This document shows, in pieces, positions 4,638-5,069 of a stretch of 5,069 nucleotides of DNA. Each line of letters begins with the position of its first letter. Position 1 is the stretch's first letter. The notes under the pieces were generated by a model. The model saw only the letters and a program-made list of their open reading frames with translations. It was not told the DNA's origin and ran no database searches. Source of the stretch: Bog-159 sp050011755 (lineage in GTDB: Bacteria > Acidobacteriota > Terriglobia > Bryobacterales > Bryobacteraceae). Made by a program: the position numbers and the translations under genes. The stretch lies in NCBI GenBank assembly GCA_050011755.1, contig JBEKIM010000492.1, positions 1 through 5,069 of the forward strand. The letters run 5' to 3'.

Positions 4638-5069
4638 AGTGTCCTTTTTGCAACCACATTGAAGATAAGGTCGTGGACTCACGCGAAAGCCGCGAGGGCG
4701 ATGCCATCCGGCGGCGCCGGCAGTGTTTGGGTTGCGAACGGCGATTCACGACTTATGAGCGGATCGACGAAGTACCTTACATGGTTATCAAGAAGGATGG
4801 CCGCCGGGAGAAGTTCGATCGCCAGAAGGTTTTGTCCGGCCTGTTAAAGGCGTCCGAAAAACGCCCGGTGAGCATGGGGCGGTTGGCGGAACTGGTGGAC
4901 CAGGTCGAGGCTAAAGTCACGGATTCAGCGGATCGCGAGATTTCTACTATAGAAATAGGAGAAATGCTCATGAATGCCCTGTGCGAACTGGACAAAATCG
5001 CCTATGTGCGGTTTGCGTCGGTTTACCGCGACTTTCAGGACGAGCAGGCTTTCTTCAACGAGTTAAAGA
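4634..5069 (+). CDS. nrdR: NrdR, transcriptional repressor of ribonucleotide reductase genes (3' end cut by window edge)
   Basis: The 145 residues seen match NrdR throughout: an N-terminal zinc ribbon with C3-x2-C6 and C31-x2-C34, the basic DNA-binding stretch VVDSRESREGDAIRRRRQC (13-31) and RRFTTYER (36-43), then an ATP-cone domain from about residue 49 (VIKKDGRREKFDRQK, 51-65) ending with the conserved DKIAYVRFASVYRDF (120-134). NrdR senses ATP/dATP through the cone and represses nrd genes by binding NrdR boxes at their promoters. The usual length is about 150-160 residues, so only a few are missing; no stop is reached by 5069. GAGG (4623-4626) lies seven bases before the ATG, which overlaps the upstream stop as ATGA, so it is probably translated together with the membrane-protein gene. 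No NrdR-box pair is recognised in this window, so its targets lie elsewhere. Confidence 0.97.
   Translation, partial: MKCPFCNHIEDKVVDSRESREGDAIRRRRQCLGCERRFTTYERIDEVPYMVIKKDGRREKFDRQKVLSGLLKASEKRPVSMGRLAELVDQVEAKVTDSADREISTIEIGEMLMNALCELDKIAYVRFASVYRDFQDEQAFFNELK

Noticed and set aside
4331..4657. Minus-strand frames opposite the flippase-like gene and nrdR
   Set aside because: They are antisense to recognised proteins, rich in Ser, Thr, Arg and Pro, with no family resemblance.

Overview
The window (about 60% GC, nearly all coding) looks like chromosomal DNA from a Gram-negative-type bacterium. Acidobacteriota of the Solibacter/Bryobacter kind is my best guess. It rests on the gene set (ECF sigma factor, zinc-finger anti-sigma factor, B-box membrane protein, LiaI-like membrane protein, DUF4097 adhesin-like protein) and on general sequence flavour, not on any search. 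There are no mobile elements, RNA genes, CRISPR arrays or signs of recent transfer.

Left part (1 to 3461, minus strand): a tight five-gene operon read right to left. It encodes an ECF sigma factor, a membrane-anchored zinc-finger anti-sigma factor, a B-box/transmembrane protein ending in a LiaI-like two-helix module, a 73-residue protein that is little more than the same module, and a large protein with the same module followed by a DUF4097 beta-strand-repeat domain, cut by the window's left edge. Junctions are ATGA overlaps (sigma/anti-sigma and small protein/adhesin), a 14-bp overlap, and an 18-bp gap, so the five genes are probably co-transcribed and partly translationally coupled. The likely logic is an envelope-stress or cell-surface response: the anti-sigma factor holds the sigma factor at the membrane, a signal releases it, and the sigma factor transcribes its own operon, including three membrane proteins sharing one module.

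Middle (3462 to 3596): a 135-bp divergent intergenic region. It holds a good ECF-type promoter candidate (TGAACC-N16-CGTT) facing the sigma gene, a weaker sigma-70-like candidate facing right inside the same DNA, a 10-bp palindrome, an imperfect 27-bp direct repeat with a 41-bp period, and a small hairpin whose loop carries the ribosome binding site of the rightward gene.

Right part (3597 to 5069, plus strand): a polytopic membrane protein of the LPG-synthase-TM/UPF0104 flippase-like family, apparently starting at a rare ATT codon, then nrdR, the ATP-cone/zinc-ribbon repressor of ribonucleotide reductase genes, joined by an ATGA overlap and cut by the right edge a few residues before its expected end.
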